The notes under the pieces: model-generated
Database searches by the model: none
Told to the model about the DNA's origin: nothing
The model's input: the letters and a program-made list of their open reading frames with translations, nothing else
Position numbers and translations under genes: made by a program
DNA from: Brevibacillus_H ginsengisoli
Lineage (GTDB): Bacteria; Bacillota; Bacilli; Brevibacillales; Brevibacillaceae
NCBI RefSeq assembly: GCF_050113715.1
Contig: NZ_JBNJQR010000001.1
Span: 310,001 to 374,000, forward strand
Direction of reading: 5' to 3'
DNA: 64,000 nt
Shown here: positions 24,185-32,704 of the stretch, piece by piece
Layout of the letters: every line of letters starts with the position of its first letter
Position numbering within the stretch: the first letter of the stretch is position 1

Positions 24185-25318
24185 GATGTTTAAGCGATAC
24201 AACTCAAGTGTTTGGGCCGCCATTTGCTCGATCGTAAACGTAGATTGGACGAGCTGATCAGCGCGGCTCACAAGTTCTTCTCTAAGAGATGAGCTTTCGG
24301 CCAGACGTTGCATGGCGTTGGCGATGCTCTGCGGATTCTCGGGCGGAATCAACAACCCTGTCTCCTCAGGGAAGACGAATTCTGTTACACCGCCCACGCT
24401 TGAGGCAATCACCGGAACATCTGCTGCCATTGCTTCAATGAGCGTATATCCCAATCCTTCATAGATGGAAGAATGGACAAACACATCAAAGGTATGAAGG
24501 CAGTTCGGAACATCTTGACGAAATCCGGCAAAGTGGACATGTTGGTCGATCTGTAATTGTACGGCTAATTTTTCCAAGGAAGAGCGTTCAGTTCCATCTC
24601 CCACCAAAATCAAGTGGTAATCATGAGAGGTTTGCTGTTGCAAAAACAGGGCAAAGCCTTCCAGCAGATAATGAAATCCCTTAACAGGTACGAGTCGAGC
24701 CACCGATCCGAAAATAAAAGCTTGCTCTGGAACGCCCCATTCACGAAGCAATCGCGCACGGTCCTGTTCACGGTTGTCTGACTGCTGAAAAGGAGCGAGA
24801 TTAATCCCATTATAAATCAAGCTGATCTGGTTCGAAGCTACGCCATCCTGTTGCAAAATCTCCCCAATTGCCTTACTGACGACAATATAATGTTGGTTGA
24901 GAGCGCGGGTGCTTCGTTCCATTAGAGAAACAATCCGGTAAACGAGCGGATTCTCGTAATCGTAGCGCAAACTGCTATGTACGGTCGTTAAAACGAATGG
25001 AGGTAGTCCGTAGGCCGCCAAGCGGGCAAGAAAATTCGCCTTAATTCCATGGGAATGGACCACATCAGGCTTCCAATCCTTGATAATCTGGCGTAAACTG
25101 CGCATCACTCGTATATCAAAACGCCCAAACTTGGTTAACGGGATCACCGGTATATTCGCTTCACGTAGTTTTTCGGCAAACAGGGAGTCATAAAAGCATA
25201 CGACAGTTGCTTCAACTTCATCTTGCGGAAAGGATTTGAGAAGATGAAGGATATGCTGTTCGGCTCCACCGAATTCTCCTCCACCGATGACGTGGAGGAT
25301 TCTCATTTTCGTTTTCAT
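24173..25318 (-). CDS. Glycosyltransferase family 4
   Basis: 381 aa from the ATG at 25318 behind GGTGG. A GT-B fold retaining glycosyltransferase: N-terminal acceptor domain starting MRILHVIGGGEFGGAEQHIL with DVVHSHGIKANFLARLA, and C-terminal nucleotide-sugar domain with VARLVPVKGFHYLLEGF, LVGDGTERSSLEKLA, HVHFAGFRQDVP and the EX7E-type patch SSIYEGLGYTLIEAMA. It transfers a sugar on the cytoplasmic side, probably onto a lipid-linked wall polysaccharide. It is divergent from a second glycosyltransferase at 25504. Confidence 0.88.
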   Translation of the reverse strand: MKTKMRILHVIGGGEFGGAEQHILHLLKSFPQDEVEATVVCFYDSLFAEKLREANIPVIPLTKFGRFDIRVMRSLRQIIKDWKPDVVHSHGIKANFLARLAAYGLPPFVLTTVHSSLRYDYENPLVYRIVSLMERSTRALNQHYIVVSKAIGEILQQDGVASNQISLIYNGINLAPFQQSDNREQDRARLLREWGVPEQAFIFGSVARLVPVKGFHYLLEGFALFLQQQTSHDYHLILVGDGTERSSLEKLAVQLQIDQHVHFAGFRQDVPNCLHTFDVFVHSSIYEGLGYTLIEAMAADVPVIASSVGGVTEFVFPEETGLLIPPENPQSIANAMQRLAESSSLREELVSRADQLVQSTFTIEQMAAQTLELYRLNIKKV

Positions 25319-25503
25319 GTAATCCACCCGAACCTTTCCAAACAAACCATTTTCACTATATCAAAAGGCGAATGGATTCGCAATAAGCCCGGACTTATGG
25401 TATGGTTAAACTTGAAGTTTTTTATAGAATTCAGGGCAACTGGAACCCATAAGACACTGACGATGTCCCAAGTCAAGTGGGTACGTATGAAGGATGGTAG
25501 AGA

Positions 25504-26865
25504 ATGTCTCAGAAAAAATCGGTACTCATCATATGCTATAACTTCCCTCCGATTGGTGGAGGAGGTGTGCCTCGACCGCTGAAGATGGCCAAGTATCTCG
25601 GAGAGTTTGGCTGGCGGGTGCACATTTTGACCGTTGACCCAACATATCATGTCACATCAGACCCGTCACTGCTTGCCCAATTACCAGCGAGCGTGACGAT
25701 TCATAGAGCGAAAGAAAAGAATTTTCTCCCCCGTCCCAATGTGCAGCAGACAAGCAAGCCACAAGGAGAAGCTTCGACTGTACCAGCTAAGCCTTCCGCT
25801 GTCTCGCAAGTGAAGAGGGGCGTTATTAATCTTTTGAAAAAAGTAAAGCCTTACCTGCTTATCCCGGACGATCAAATCCTCTGGTACCCTGAGGCTGTCA
25901 AAAAAGGCAGAGAGATTATGCACCGCGAGCAAATCGACGTGATTTTCTCGACATCAGGTCCTGTGACCAACCACTTGATCGGGCAAAAGCTGGCGCAAGA
26001 ATTCCCTTGCAAATGGGTCATTGATTTCCGTGATCCCTGGACCCAAAACATGCACCGCTCGGGAATAGCCTGGCGGGATCGTCTAGAAGAGAGAATGGAA
26101 GCCAAGGTAATGAAGGCGGCGGATGCAGTCACGACGGTAACCGCTACTTTCGCCAAGAACTTCCGCAAGAAATACGGTGACACGATTAAGAGACTGGAAC
26201 TGATTTACAACGGTTTTGACCGAGAGGATTTCGTGAATCTGGAGCCGTATCTGGAACAACCCGATAAGTTCCACGCCGTATATGCCGGTATTCTCTATCA
26301 GAAACGAAACCCGCGCTTGCTGTTGGCTGCGATCAAAGAACTGATTGACGAAGGATTGGTGGATCGCTCACAGATTGCTCTGTCTTTTGCGGGTGTGTTC
26401 GATTATCCAGGCTATACGGAGAACGCGGATTGCGTCAGGGAGTTAGGATTAGGCGATGTTGTGCATGTCCTTGGCAATCTGAAACATAAAGAAGCACTCG
26501 GTCTAATGAAAGGCGGAGACGCACTTCTTTTGATCGGAGACGTGACACCGGATGCCGGAGCGTACATCCCTGGTAAATTGTATGAGTACATGGGGATTGG
26601 TAATCCTGTTTTGGCGTTGAACATGCCAGGTGAAGCGACCGAGATCATCCAGGAATTCCGATTAGGTCAGGTAGCCAATCCACTCGATAAAGAAGCGATC
26701 AAGCAAGCCTATCTGAAGCTGTATCAAGAATGGAAAGCGGGCAAACAAGTAGACGAGCAATCCGGGCCGCAAAAAGAAGCGGAGTTTGCCGATCGGGTTA
26801 AACCATATGAACGCAAGGAGCAGGCGCGTCAGCTCGCTCAGTTGATGGACGAGTTAATGAATTAA
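25504..26865 (+). CDS. Glycosyltransferase, GT-B fold
   Basis: 453 aa, ATG behind AAGGATGG. The N-terminus KSVLIICYNFPPIGGGGVPRPLKMAKYL and VHILTVDPTYH are typical of GT4-like WcaI/WbuB-type transferases. DVIFSTSGPVTNHLIG, VIDFRDPWTQNMHR and the C-terminal LYEYMGIGNPVLALNMPG complete the fold. Residues about 80-115 form a Pro/Ser/Lys-rich loop that is longer than usual. A bidirectional terminator follows. Donor and acceptor are unknown. Confidence 0.82.
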   Translation: MSQKKSVLIICYNFPPIGGGGVPRPLKMAKYLGEFGWRVHILTVDPTYHVTSDPSLLAQLPASVTIHRAKEKNFLPRPNVQQTSKPQGEASTVPAKPSAVSQVKRGVINLLKKVKPYLLIPDDQILWYPEAVKKGREIMHREQIDVIFSTSGPVTNHLIGQKLAQEFPCKWVIDFRDPWTQNMHRSGIAWRDRLEERMEAKVMKAADAVTTVTATFAKNFRKKYGDTIKRLELIYNGFDREDFVNLEPYLEQPDKFHAVYAGILYQKRNPRLLLAAIKELIDEGLVDRSQIALSFAGVFDYPGYTENADCVRELGLGDVVHVLGNLKHKEALGLMKGGDALLLIGDVTPDAGAYIPGKLYEYMGIGNPVLALNMPGEATEIIQEFRLGQVANPLDKEAIKQAYLKLYQEWKAGKQVDEQSGPQKEAEFADRVKPYERKEQARQLAQLMDELMN

Positions 26866-26868
26866 TCT

Positions 26869-26896
26869 AAAAACCGCCAAGAAATTGGCGGTTTTT
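26869..26896. terminator. Bidirectional terminator
   Basis: AAAAACCGCCAA and TTGGCGGTTTTT form a perfect 12-bp stem with a GAAA loop, between convergent genes. Confidence 0.92.
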
Positions 26897-26907
26897 ACGT
26901 CTAATTT

Positions 26908-28464
26908 CTATTGATTTGCTCCGATTAAGACACTAAGCGATTGGTTAAGGGCAGATTTGCACTGGCTGGCATCAGGTTTTCCTGAACGAACGGCTGCCAA
27001 TACAACGTCAATCGTTCCATCTATTTGGGTCCATGTAGTGCTATCTATTTTTCGAAGCTTAGGTTCAGCTGTGTCCCATTGATGCTCCAAATTGTCTGCC
27101 GCATTTTTCGCTGAAGCAAAGTCATTTGAGTTTACATTGTTTAGCATATCACTTTCGGTTTTAATAAAATCTGTTAATTGCCCAGCTATTTTATTTTTGG
27201 AAGAATCGGGTTGCGATTTTCCAACTAATGTAGTTTGAGGAGAATCGGGTTGCGTTGCTAATTTATTTGCTCCGTTTAAGACACTAAGCGAATGGTCAAG
27301 GGCAGATTTGCACTGGCTGGCATCAGGTTTTCCTGAACGAACGGCTGCCAATACCACGTCAATTGTTCCATCGATTTGGGTCCATGTAGTGCTATCTATT
27401 TTTCGAAGCTTAGGTTCAGCTGTGTCCCATTGATGCTCCAAATTGTCTGCCGCATTTTTCGCTGAAGCAAAATCATTTGAATTTACATTGTTTAGTATAT
27501 CATTTTCGGTTTTAATAAAATCTGTTAATTGCCCAACTAATGTAGTTTGTGGAGAATCGGGTTGCGTTGCTATATTATTGCTTAACTGAAAATAACCACC
27601 TATACCAACAACTAAGAAAATACACAGTACCACAACGGTTTGCGTTAAAACATTTTTTTTGCTTCCATTGGCTTGGTTTGTTTCTGCTGTTTCACTTTTT
27701 GCCGTTATATCAATCTTTGTAACTGCAAGAAAAACGATTATCGCAAAAATAGCGATAAGGAAAATTACACTAGTAACTGTTGTCCCCAAACCTAACCCAC
27801 CATTATTTACCGGTTGAGATAGGTAATCTCCTAATGATGCTCCGAGTGGACGAGTAAGAATATACACAATCCAAAACGCTAATACTCCATCAAGTTTCAG
27901 AAGTCTCCATGCCATAAATACGCAAGCGATTATTATAACGACTGTTATTCCTGTGTGAAGATAACCAAGACCGAGTTGTTCGGAAAATAAATCGCCGACT
28001 GCTGTTCCAAGCGCAAATGTGAAAAGAATGGTCAGCCAATAGAATACTTCTCTTTTTCTTGTATATATCGAGTGTATCGAGAGTGTTTTTTCACTAAGAT
28101 ACCAAAAAAGAAAAGTGAGTCCTAGCAGCACGGAGAAAACGACTGTACTAAGTTCAAGAGGCACTCCCATACTGTCTGTCAAATTATCAGTTACCAACGT
28201 TCCAAAGACGCTAATAAGAACAACTGTTAGCCAATATATGCTTGGAACATATTTGGTTGCTCTGAATTGAAAAAACAAAACGATGAAAAACGCTAATCCC
28301 ATAATAATTGTAGTGAGCGTTAAACCAAATCCAAGATTGAAGTTTAGGAAATCAGCAAATGTTTCACCGACAGTGGTACATAAAACCTTGATTATCCAGA
28401 AGAAAATCGTAACTTCCGGCACCTTGTTCAGTAAGATTTTTAATTTCGTTTGGTTTGTTTCCAT
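26908..28464 (-). CDS. COG4705-like membrane protein fused to a duplicated extracellular domain
   Basis: 518 aa. Residues ~1-255 hold four internal repeats of two transmembrane helices each with the motif GT-x-x-x-D (TTVGETFADFL, GTLVTDNLTD, GTAVGDLFSE, ASLGDYLSQP), typical of COG4705 membrane proteins of unknown function. A further TM helix (~278-297, VVVLCIFLVVGIGGYF) leads to two nearly identical ~95-residue helical domains (QLTDFIKTE to LSVLxGAN), separated by a short QPDSPQ linker. In DNA the copies begin near 26918 and 27269, 351 bp apart, so the duplication is in frame and recent. Base composition is AT-richer than the backbone, hinting at transfer. Confidence 0.75.
   Translation of the reverse strand: METNQTKLKILLNKVPEVTIFFWIIKVLCTTVGETFADFLNFNLGFGLTLTTIIMGLAFFIVLFFQFRATKYVPSIYWLTVVLISVFGTLVTDNLTDSMGVPLELSTVVFSVLLGLTFLFWYLSEKTLSIHSIYTRKREVFYWLTILFTFALGTAVGDLFSEQLGLGYLHTGITVVIIIACVFMAWRLLKLDGVLAFWIVYILTRPLGASLGDYLSQPVNNGGLGLGTTVTSVIFLIAIFAIIVFLAVTKIDITAKSETAETNQANGSKKNVLTQTVVVLCIFLVVGIGGYFQLSNNIATQPDSPQTTLVGQLTDFIKTENDILNNVNSNDFASAKNAADNLEHQWDTAEPKLRKIDSTTWTQIDGTIDVVLAAVRSGKPDASQCKSALDHSLSVLNGANKLATQPDSPQTTLVGKSQPDSSKNKIAGQLTDFIKTESDMLNNVNSNDFASAKNAADNLEHQWDTAEPKLRKIDSTTWTQIDGTIDVVLAAVRSGKPDASQCKSALNQSLSVLIGANQ
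26918..27540. repeat. In-frame tandem duplication inside the COG4705-like gene
   Basis: Two copies of about 275 bp start near 26918 and 27269 (offset 351 bp, 117 codons). They differ at only about a dozen bases over the stretch from GCTCCG to CTGTTAATTGCCCA. The 70-bp spacer contains a second short repeat coding for QPDSPQTTLVG-like linkers. Copy number could vary by recombination. Confidence 0.9.
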
Positions 28465-28515
28465 TCATAAATTCCTTTCTTTGCAGTGATTTTCCTCAAC
28501 GTAAAGGTTAAAAAT

Positions 28516-28555
28516 AAAAGCCAATAATTCTACTTTTAGAGAATTATTGGCTTTT
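28516..28555 (-). terminator. Terminator of the DUF2653 unit
   Basis: AAAAGCCAATAATTCT and AGAATTATTGGCTTTT are exact reverse complements (16 bp). The minus-strand transcript continues into TTTTATTTTT, which suits termination after the DUF2653 gene. Confidence 0.85.
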
Positions 28556-28590
28556 GGGGGGATATCTTTATTCATCTCTTTCAAGAACCA

Positions 28591-28884
28591 TTACTCGACG
28601 ATAATATCAGCTTCAATTCCTGCATGTTCATGAAATTGCAAGTCGATTTTTAAGCGGTCAGGGATAAAGGAATGGTAATCGGCTAAATAAAACGCGATCG
28701 AGTCAATGATTTGTTGTTCACTGATCCGTGATTGGTGGAATCCTCTTTTTACTTCGGCCGCAAATCCAAAGGACGGATTGAATTGCAAATCAACATCCAC
28801 ATCCTCTGGAGCACAGCGGTTCTCATGAGCGAAATAAACACAGACTGAATCAACGACGTCTTGTTCGCAAAAATGAATGTTCAT
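28591..28884 (-). CDS. DUF2653 (YxcD-like) family protein
   Basis: 97 aa. It consists of two similar halves: CEQDVVDSVCVYFAHENRCAPEDVDVDLQF and ISEQQIIDSIAFYLADYHSFIPDRLKIDLQF, so an internal duplication is visible. This is the DUF2653/YxcD pattern of Bacillales; function unknown. Cytoplasmic, with no signal or membrane segment. It follows the secreted Gly/Ser-rich gene after 15 nt and is probably cotranscribed with it. Confidence 0.7.
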   Translation of the reverse strand: MNIHFCEQDVVDSVCVYFAHENRCAPEDVDVDLQFNPSFGFAAEVKRGFHQSRISEQQIIDSIAFYLADYHSFIPDRLKIDLQFHEHAGIEADIIVE

Positions 28885-28899
28885 CTTGTTTCTCCTTTT

Positions 28900-29367
28900 T
28901 TATCTGAAAAATAAACGGCGGATGATTTTATAGGCGATAAAGATTAGCAGCAAGTCCATGAGTAGACCAAAGATGGAAATGGAGTGAGTTCCAAAACCAT
29001 TGTAGCCTCCGTAACCTCCATACCCTCCGCCAAAAGGATGGAACATGCTGCCTAACAGCGCGCCAGCTCCAAAGGAAACCGCGTGGGACAAGAAGCCGCC
29101 AGAGCTTTTTGGAGTTGAATAGCTTGGTGCATTTGAACCGTAGGAACGACTTCCACTCACATTAGAGGAGGGGGATCGATAGCCAGAATGGTAAGTCTGA
29201 CTGTTGGAAACTCCAGAATGGTAACTATTGAAACCGCTAGAATGGCTTGAATAGGTACTTCCAGAACTTCTGGTAGAGTGACCGCCTCCAAAACCTTTTG
29301 CGGATGCCGTAATAGGCAAAAACAACATCGTGAATGCTGTGACAAATGCAATGATTTTACTAGACAT
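28900..29367 (-). CDS. Secreted Ser/Gly/Tyr-rich protein with C-terminal membrane helix
   Basis: 155 aa from the ATG at 29367, which follows AAAGGTGG. A signal peptide (SSKIIAFVTAFTMLFLPITASAKG, cut after ASA) is followed by a low-complexity region rich in Ser, Gly, Tyr and His (HSTRSSGSTYSSHSSG, YHSG repeated, GGGYGGYGGYNG). A C-terminal transmembrane helix (FGLLMDLLLIFIAYKII) ends in RRLFFR. The design resembles YgcG/TPM-less tail proteins that display a flexible Gly-rich region. The function is unknown. Confidence 0.65.
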   Translation of the reverse strand: MSSKIIAFVTAFTMLFLPITASAKGFGGGHSTRSSGSTYSSHSSGFNSYHSGVSNSQTYHSGYRSPSSNVSGSRSYGSNAPSYSTPKSSGGFLSHAVSFGAGALLGSMFHPFGGGYGGYGGYNGFGTHSISIFGLLMDLLLIFIAYKIIRRLFFR

Positions 29368-29493
29368 ACAAACCACCTTTTATTGAAGAAGTGCTCTCAA
29401 TATACTCCTTTTCAATTAATAACTGATGGAAAACTTGAGAAAACAATATAGAAAACTTATAGAATTTTTTATGGGCTATAAAAGCTGCGAGAA

Positions 29494-29524
29494 ACAAAAA
29501 AAGGACGGTTGGTCTCCGCCCTTA
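29494..29524 (-). terminator. Terminator for the small membrane protein gene (minus strand)
   Basis: On the minus strand AAGGGCGG pairs with CCGTCCTT (one G-U pair) and TTTTTTTG follows. It ends transcription from the gene at 29634. Confidence 0.75.
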
Positions 29525-29633
29525 AAAATCAGCCTATCAGCAGCGCAAAAGAAGAGATGTTATTTACAAGTACATTCAAATTTAGCGGGTTTGTTCTGCC
29601 CGATCTTTCATCTCTTTTTTGTATTTAGAAGGA

Positions 29634-29858
29634 TTAAAACTTATCCTTTCGAATTGCGAAATAGACGATCAATCCTATAATGGGGACGATCAATAAAGCG
29701 ATTAGTACAATGATGGAGAATTCCTTGCTATTACCTCTTCTGCGTGAGTCACGATAGGCCCAAATACTAATTAAAATGTTGATCAGGTTTAGAAAAAAGA
29801 TGATGAGAAGAGGTAGAATCATAAAAAAGTTAGTATCATTTCCGCCTAAGGAATACAA
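29634..29858 (-). CDS. Small two-helix membrane protein (PLDc_N-like)
   Basis: About 74 aa if a TTG at 29858 behind AGGTGA is used; a GTG at 29867 and an ATG at 29822 are alternatives. Two transmembrane helices (MILPLLIIFFLNLINILIS and FSIIVLIALLIVPIIGLIVYFAI) flank WAYRDSRRRGNSKE. The spacing and the P-x-x-G-x-x-x-Y end resemble PLDc_N small membrane proteins found alone in many Bacillales. No function known. Confidence 0.6.
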   Translation of the reverse strand: MYSLGGNDTNFFMILPLLIIFFLNLINILISIWAYRDSRRRGNSKEFSIIVLIALLIVPIIGLIVYFAIRKDKF

Positions 29859-29954
29859 GAAAATCACCTGCTTATAAAGTATTTTGCATGTTTCATTATA
29901 ACAAAAAAATGGGTAAATTTAGGTGGATAATTATTTCAAAAGGGAGGTATGTGC

Positions 29955-30362
29955 TTGAAAAAAATCATTTGGGGATTGTTTGGCGCTTTGTGTATAGTAG
30001 CCTGTATTTGGTATCTGACGAGTTCATCCATTTCTTTTGAAAGAATCTCACCATACAAGACTTTCTTTTCCGGTGGAGGAATGGAATTAAAGCCCGGAAT
30101 TAATGTGTTTACCGCAGATACTCACCGAAGAGGAAACGTTCATCAGATCATCTTTGTTGGATACAAACCGAGTGAAAACATACGGGTGATAGCGAAACAG
30201 GGAATCGTCCACGTATATTATGACGAAGATCAAAGCCAAGAGACCTCATCCCAATGCAGGGAGGCCATCTCATTCGCCAACGAAGTAGATCAAAAAAACA
30301 TACGCTTCTACATCAATAACTTCGAAGAACAACCAGTGAACACAGGATGGGCAACTGAGTAA
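29955..30362 (+). CDS. Membrane-anchored hypothetical protein
   Basis: 135 aa from a TTG at 29955, spaced 7 nt from AGGGAGG; the ATG two codons upstream is too close to that site. A hydrophobic N-terminus (IIWGLFGALCIVACIWYL) acts as signal anchor, with the rest outside. The exported part has no motif I recognise (GGGMELKPGINVFTADTH, IRVIAKQGIVHVYYDE). A GNAT gene follows 33 nt later and may be cotranscribed. Confidence 0.5.
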   Translation: MKKIIWGLFGALCIVACIWYLTSSSISFERISPYKTFFSGGGMELKPGINVFTADTHRRGNVHQIIFVGYKPSENIRVIAKQGIVHVYYDEDQSQETSSQCREAISFANEVDQKNIRFYINNFEEQPVNTGWATE

Positions 30363-30394
30363 GAGTAAAGATTCTGAACGAAGGAGTTATTCAA

Positions 30395-30901
30395 ATGAAT
30401 GTAGAGATTCGCGAAGTCACCGAGCAGGAAAGGGAATGGATGAGAGTGTTCTTGATCCAGCATTGGGGAAGCACCCAGATGGTTTACAGTCAAGGAATCC
30501 ATCAATGTGATGAACTGCCCGCCTATGCGGCTTTTATGGAAAACAAGCCTGTTGGATTAATTACCTACCAATTGAGCGCACAGGGCTGCGAGATCGTTTC
30601 GCTCGATAGTCTGGCAGAGGGGAAGGGAATCGGAACTGCCCTCATAGAAGCTGTTGAAGAAACCGCCTTGTCCAATCAAAGCAATCGAATCTGGTTGATT
30701 ACCACGAACGACAACCTGCATGCCTTACGCTTCTATCAAAAGCGGGGCTATCATCTGGTATCCATTCATCGCAACGCTGTCGAGGCCGCACGCCGGATTA
30801 AGCCACAAATCCCACTGGTCGGAAATGACGGAATTCCGATTCGTGACGAGATAGAATTGGAAAAAGTGTTTGAATTTGCGTATCATGGAGATCTCCAGTA
30901 G
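30395..30901 (+). CDS. GNAT-family N-acetyltransferase
   Basis: 168 aa behind AAGGAG. The acetyl-CoA binding segment is clear: IVSLDSLAEGKGIGTALIEAVEETA (motif A with Q/R-x-x-G-x-G/A as EGKGIGTA), and NLHALRFYQKRGYHLV is motif B. It would acetylate an amine using acetyl-CoA in the cytoplasm; the substrate is unknown. Confidence 0.85.
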   Translation: MNVEIREVTEQEREWMRVFLIQHWGSTQMVYSQGIHQCDELPAYAAFMENKPVGLITYQLSAQGCEIVSLDSLAEGKGIGTALIEAVEETALSNQSNRIWLITTNDNLHALRFYQKRGYHLVSIHRNAVEAARRIKPQIPLVGNDGIPIRDEIELEKVFEFAYHGDLQ

Positions 30902-30968
30902 GAAATCTTAAGAACAAAAGCGAAATACCAATTGTTGCGGTTGAATCCAGTTTTAGGGAGGAACTCAC

Positions 30969-31472
30969 ATGTTTGTTACCATTCAAGATTTTGTTGAAGC
31001 CTGGAAAAACAATGCGAAAGGAACTCAGCGCATCCTGGATACCTTAACCGATGAGTCACTTTCTCAAGCGGTGACCCCTCAAGACAGAACCCTTGGAAGA
31101 ATGGCATGGCATATTGTCGCATCAATTCCTGAGATGTTGGGCCGAACAGGTCTTACGTTTGAAGCTCCTGAACATGATGCGCCTGTTCCCGCTACCGCAA
31201 AAGAAATCGCTGAAGGCTACCGTCAGGCAAGCGAAGGAATGCTCAAAGCGATTGAGACAAATTGGACAGATGCAACCTTGAAGGAAACGGATGATATGTA
31301 TGGAGAACAATGGCCAAAAGGTTTGACGTTAACCATTTTGATTGAGCACGAGATTCACCATCGTGGACAGATGACGGTGTTGATGCGCCAAGCTGGTCTG
31401 CCCGTGCCAGGTGTATTTGGTCCATCCCGTGAAGAATGGGGCCAATATGGCATGGAAGCTCCCACATTCTAA
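30969..31472 (+). CDS. DinB-family protein
   Basis: 167 aa behind TAGGGAGG. A DinB/YfiT four-helix bundle with the metal-binding His triad: one His in GRMAWHIVAS (about 46) and two in IEHEIHHRGQM (about 121-125). Members include thiol S-transferases, but most are uncharacterised. An intrinsic terminator follows. Confidence 0.85.
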   Translation: MFVTIQDFVEAWKNNAKGTQRILDTLTDESLSQAVTPQDRTLGRMAWHIVASIPEMLGRTGLTFEAPEHDAPVPATAKEIAEGYRQASEGMLKAIETNWTDATLKETDDMYGEQWPKGLTLTILIEHEIHHRGQMTVLMRQAGLPVPGVFGPSREEWGQYGMEAPTF

Positions 31473-31480
31473 CACACTTT

Positions 31481-31514
31481 CCCCTTGACCGTTTCGGCGG
31501 TTTAAGGGGTTTTA
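31481..31514 (+). terminator. Intrinsic terminator after the DinB-family gene
   Basis: CCCCTT..CCG pairs with CGG..AAGGGG, followed by TTTTAATTT. Confidence 0.75.
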
Positions 31515-31594
31515 ATTTGTCTTTTGCGGAAGAGAAAAGAGAGGTATAATTAAGAATTGGTGATGTTCCGGAATTCATAATAGGAGATTGGTCA

Positions 31595-32698
31595 ATGGAA
31601 AATCGATTACGAGAGTTTGATTTAGTCAGAGCTTTTGCCGCGCTGTCGGTGATCGCCATCCATGTAACGGCAGGATACGTCGCAACCAACCAGTTTGGTT
31701 ATGTGTGGAATCAACTCATGCGGTATGCCGTTCCGTTATTCATCATGCTGTCGGGGTTTCTTCTATTCTATGTCGATCAGGGAAGAGCGCCTGTTACGTA
31801 CGGACATTTCATTCGAGTGCGTTTCAAGAAGGTGATCATCCCCTACGTGCTTTGGACGCTCATTTATTTTCTCTATAACTCAAGACATCATCTGAGTGGG
31901 TGGATTCAAAATGAACCAGTCAAACCACTCATCATCTACTTGAAGCATTTGATAACCGGAACAGGTCATGTGCATTTGTATTTTCTACTCATTACCGTGC
32001 AATTATATCTCGTTTATCCGTTATTGAAGCGTTGGATTGAACGACATGCGGGCTCTTTAGTGGCTGTATCATTTCTCATCACCCTGTTTTCTCAGACAAT
32101 GATTTATTTGCACCAGCTGCATGTGTTGGTACTGCCGAGTCTGGCCATCCCATACGTCAGTCTGTTTCCTATTTGGTTGTTTTATTTTACGTTCGGGATG
32201 TTAGCCGCACAAAAAAAGGCAAACTGGGAAGAGAAGCTGCAAGGCAAACTACTCCCGCTTACCGTGATGTGGCTTGTCAGTTTTGGTTTGCTCTTACTCG
32301 ACAGCAAAATCACCAAGACGCATGCCTCGTCCATTAAGCCAACGGTTATGCTGTATTGTTTCAGTAGTTACTTTTTGTTCTATGTAGCTGCTCTCAAAAT
32401 GAAACAGACGACCAGCCGAGTGGGCAAGGCGATGGACTGGCTTGCCACCAACTCGTTTATGATCTTCTTGCTTCATCCATTGCTCTTAAGCCTAATGTTA
32501 GCCACGACCCAAAAGCTGGGGCTTTCTGCAATGTGGCAAGGCAGCTTCGGGATGATCGCCATGTATCTGGTGACGACCATCATAACTGTCGTGGCAACTT
32601 ATATATTGCGTTATGTGCCGCTTATTGATCTCTTGGGTGGCGTTCCTCTCAAGAAGCATCAGAAGAGGGTCAATAAGCAGATGCCGCTTGCAGGTTAG
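31595..32698 (+). CDS. Acyltransferase family 3 membrane protein
   Basis: 367 aa behind TAGGAGA. About ten transmembrane segments, opening LREFDLVRAFAALSVIAIHVTAGYV with the R-x-x-A...H signature of OafA/IcaC-type O-acyltransferases, and later LYFLLITVQLYLVYPLL. It probably acetylates or succinylates a surface polysaccharide at the membrane. A TATAAT at 31545-31550 with a poor TTTGCG -35 may be its promoter. Its neighbours in the wider cluster are envelope genes. Confidence 0.85.
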   Translation: MENRLREFDLVRAFAALSVIAIHVTAGYVATNQFGYVWNQLMRYAVPLFIMLSGFLLFYVDQGRAPVTYGHFIRVRFKKVIIPYVLWTLIYFLYNSRHHLSGWIQNEPVKPLIIYLKHLITGTGHVHLYFLLITVQLYLVYPLLKRWIERHAGSLVAVSFLITLFSQTMIYLHQLHVLVLPSLAIPYVSLFPIWLFYFTFGMLAAQKKANWEEKLQGKLLPLTVMWLVSFGLLLLDSKITKTHASSIKPTVMLYCFSSYFLFYVAALKMKQTTSRVGKAMDWLATNSFMIFLLHPLLLSLMLATTQKLGLSAMWQGSFGMIAMYLVTTIITVVATYILRYVPLIDLLGGVPLKKHQKRVNKQMPLAG

Positions 32699-32704
32699 TT
32701 TGAT

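Noticed and set aside
29426..29680. An 84-codon plus-strand frame between the Gly/Ser-rich gene and the small membrane gene
   Set aside because: It spans a terminator hairpin, has no good ribosome site, and overlaps the more credible minus-strand gene.
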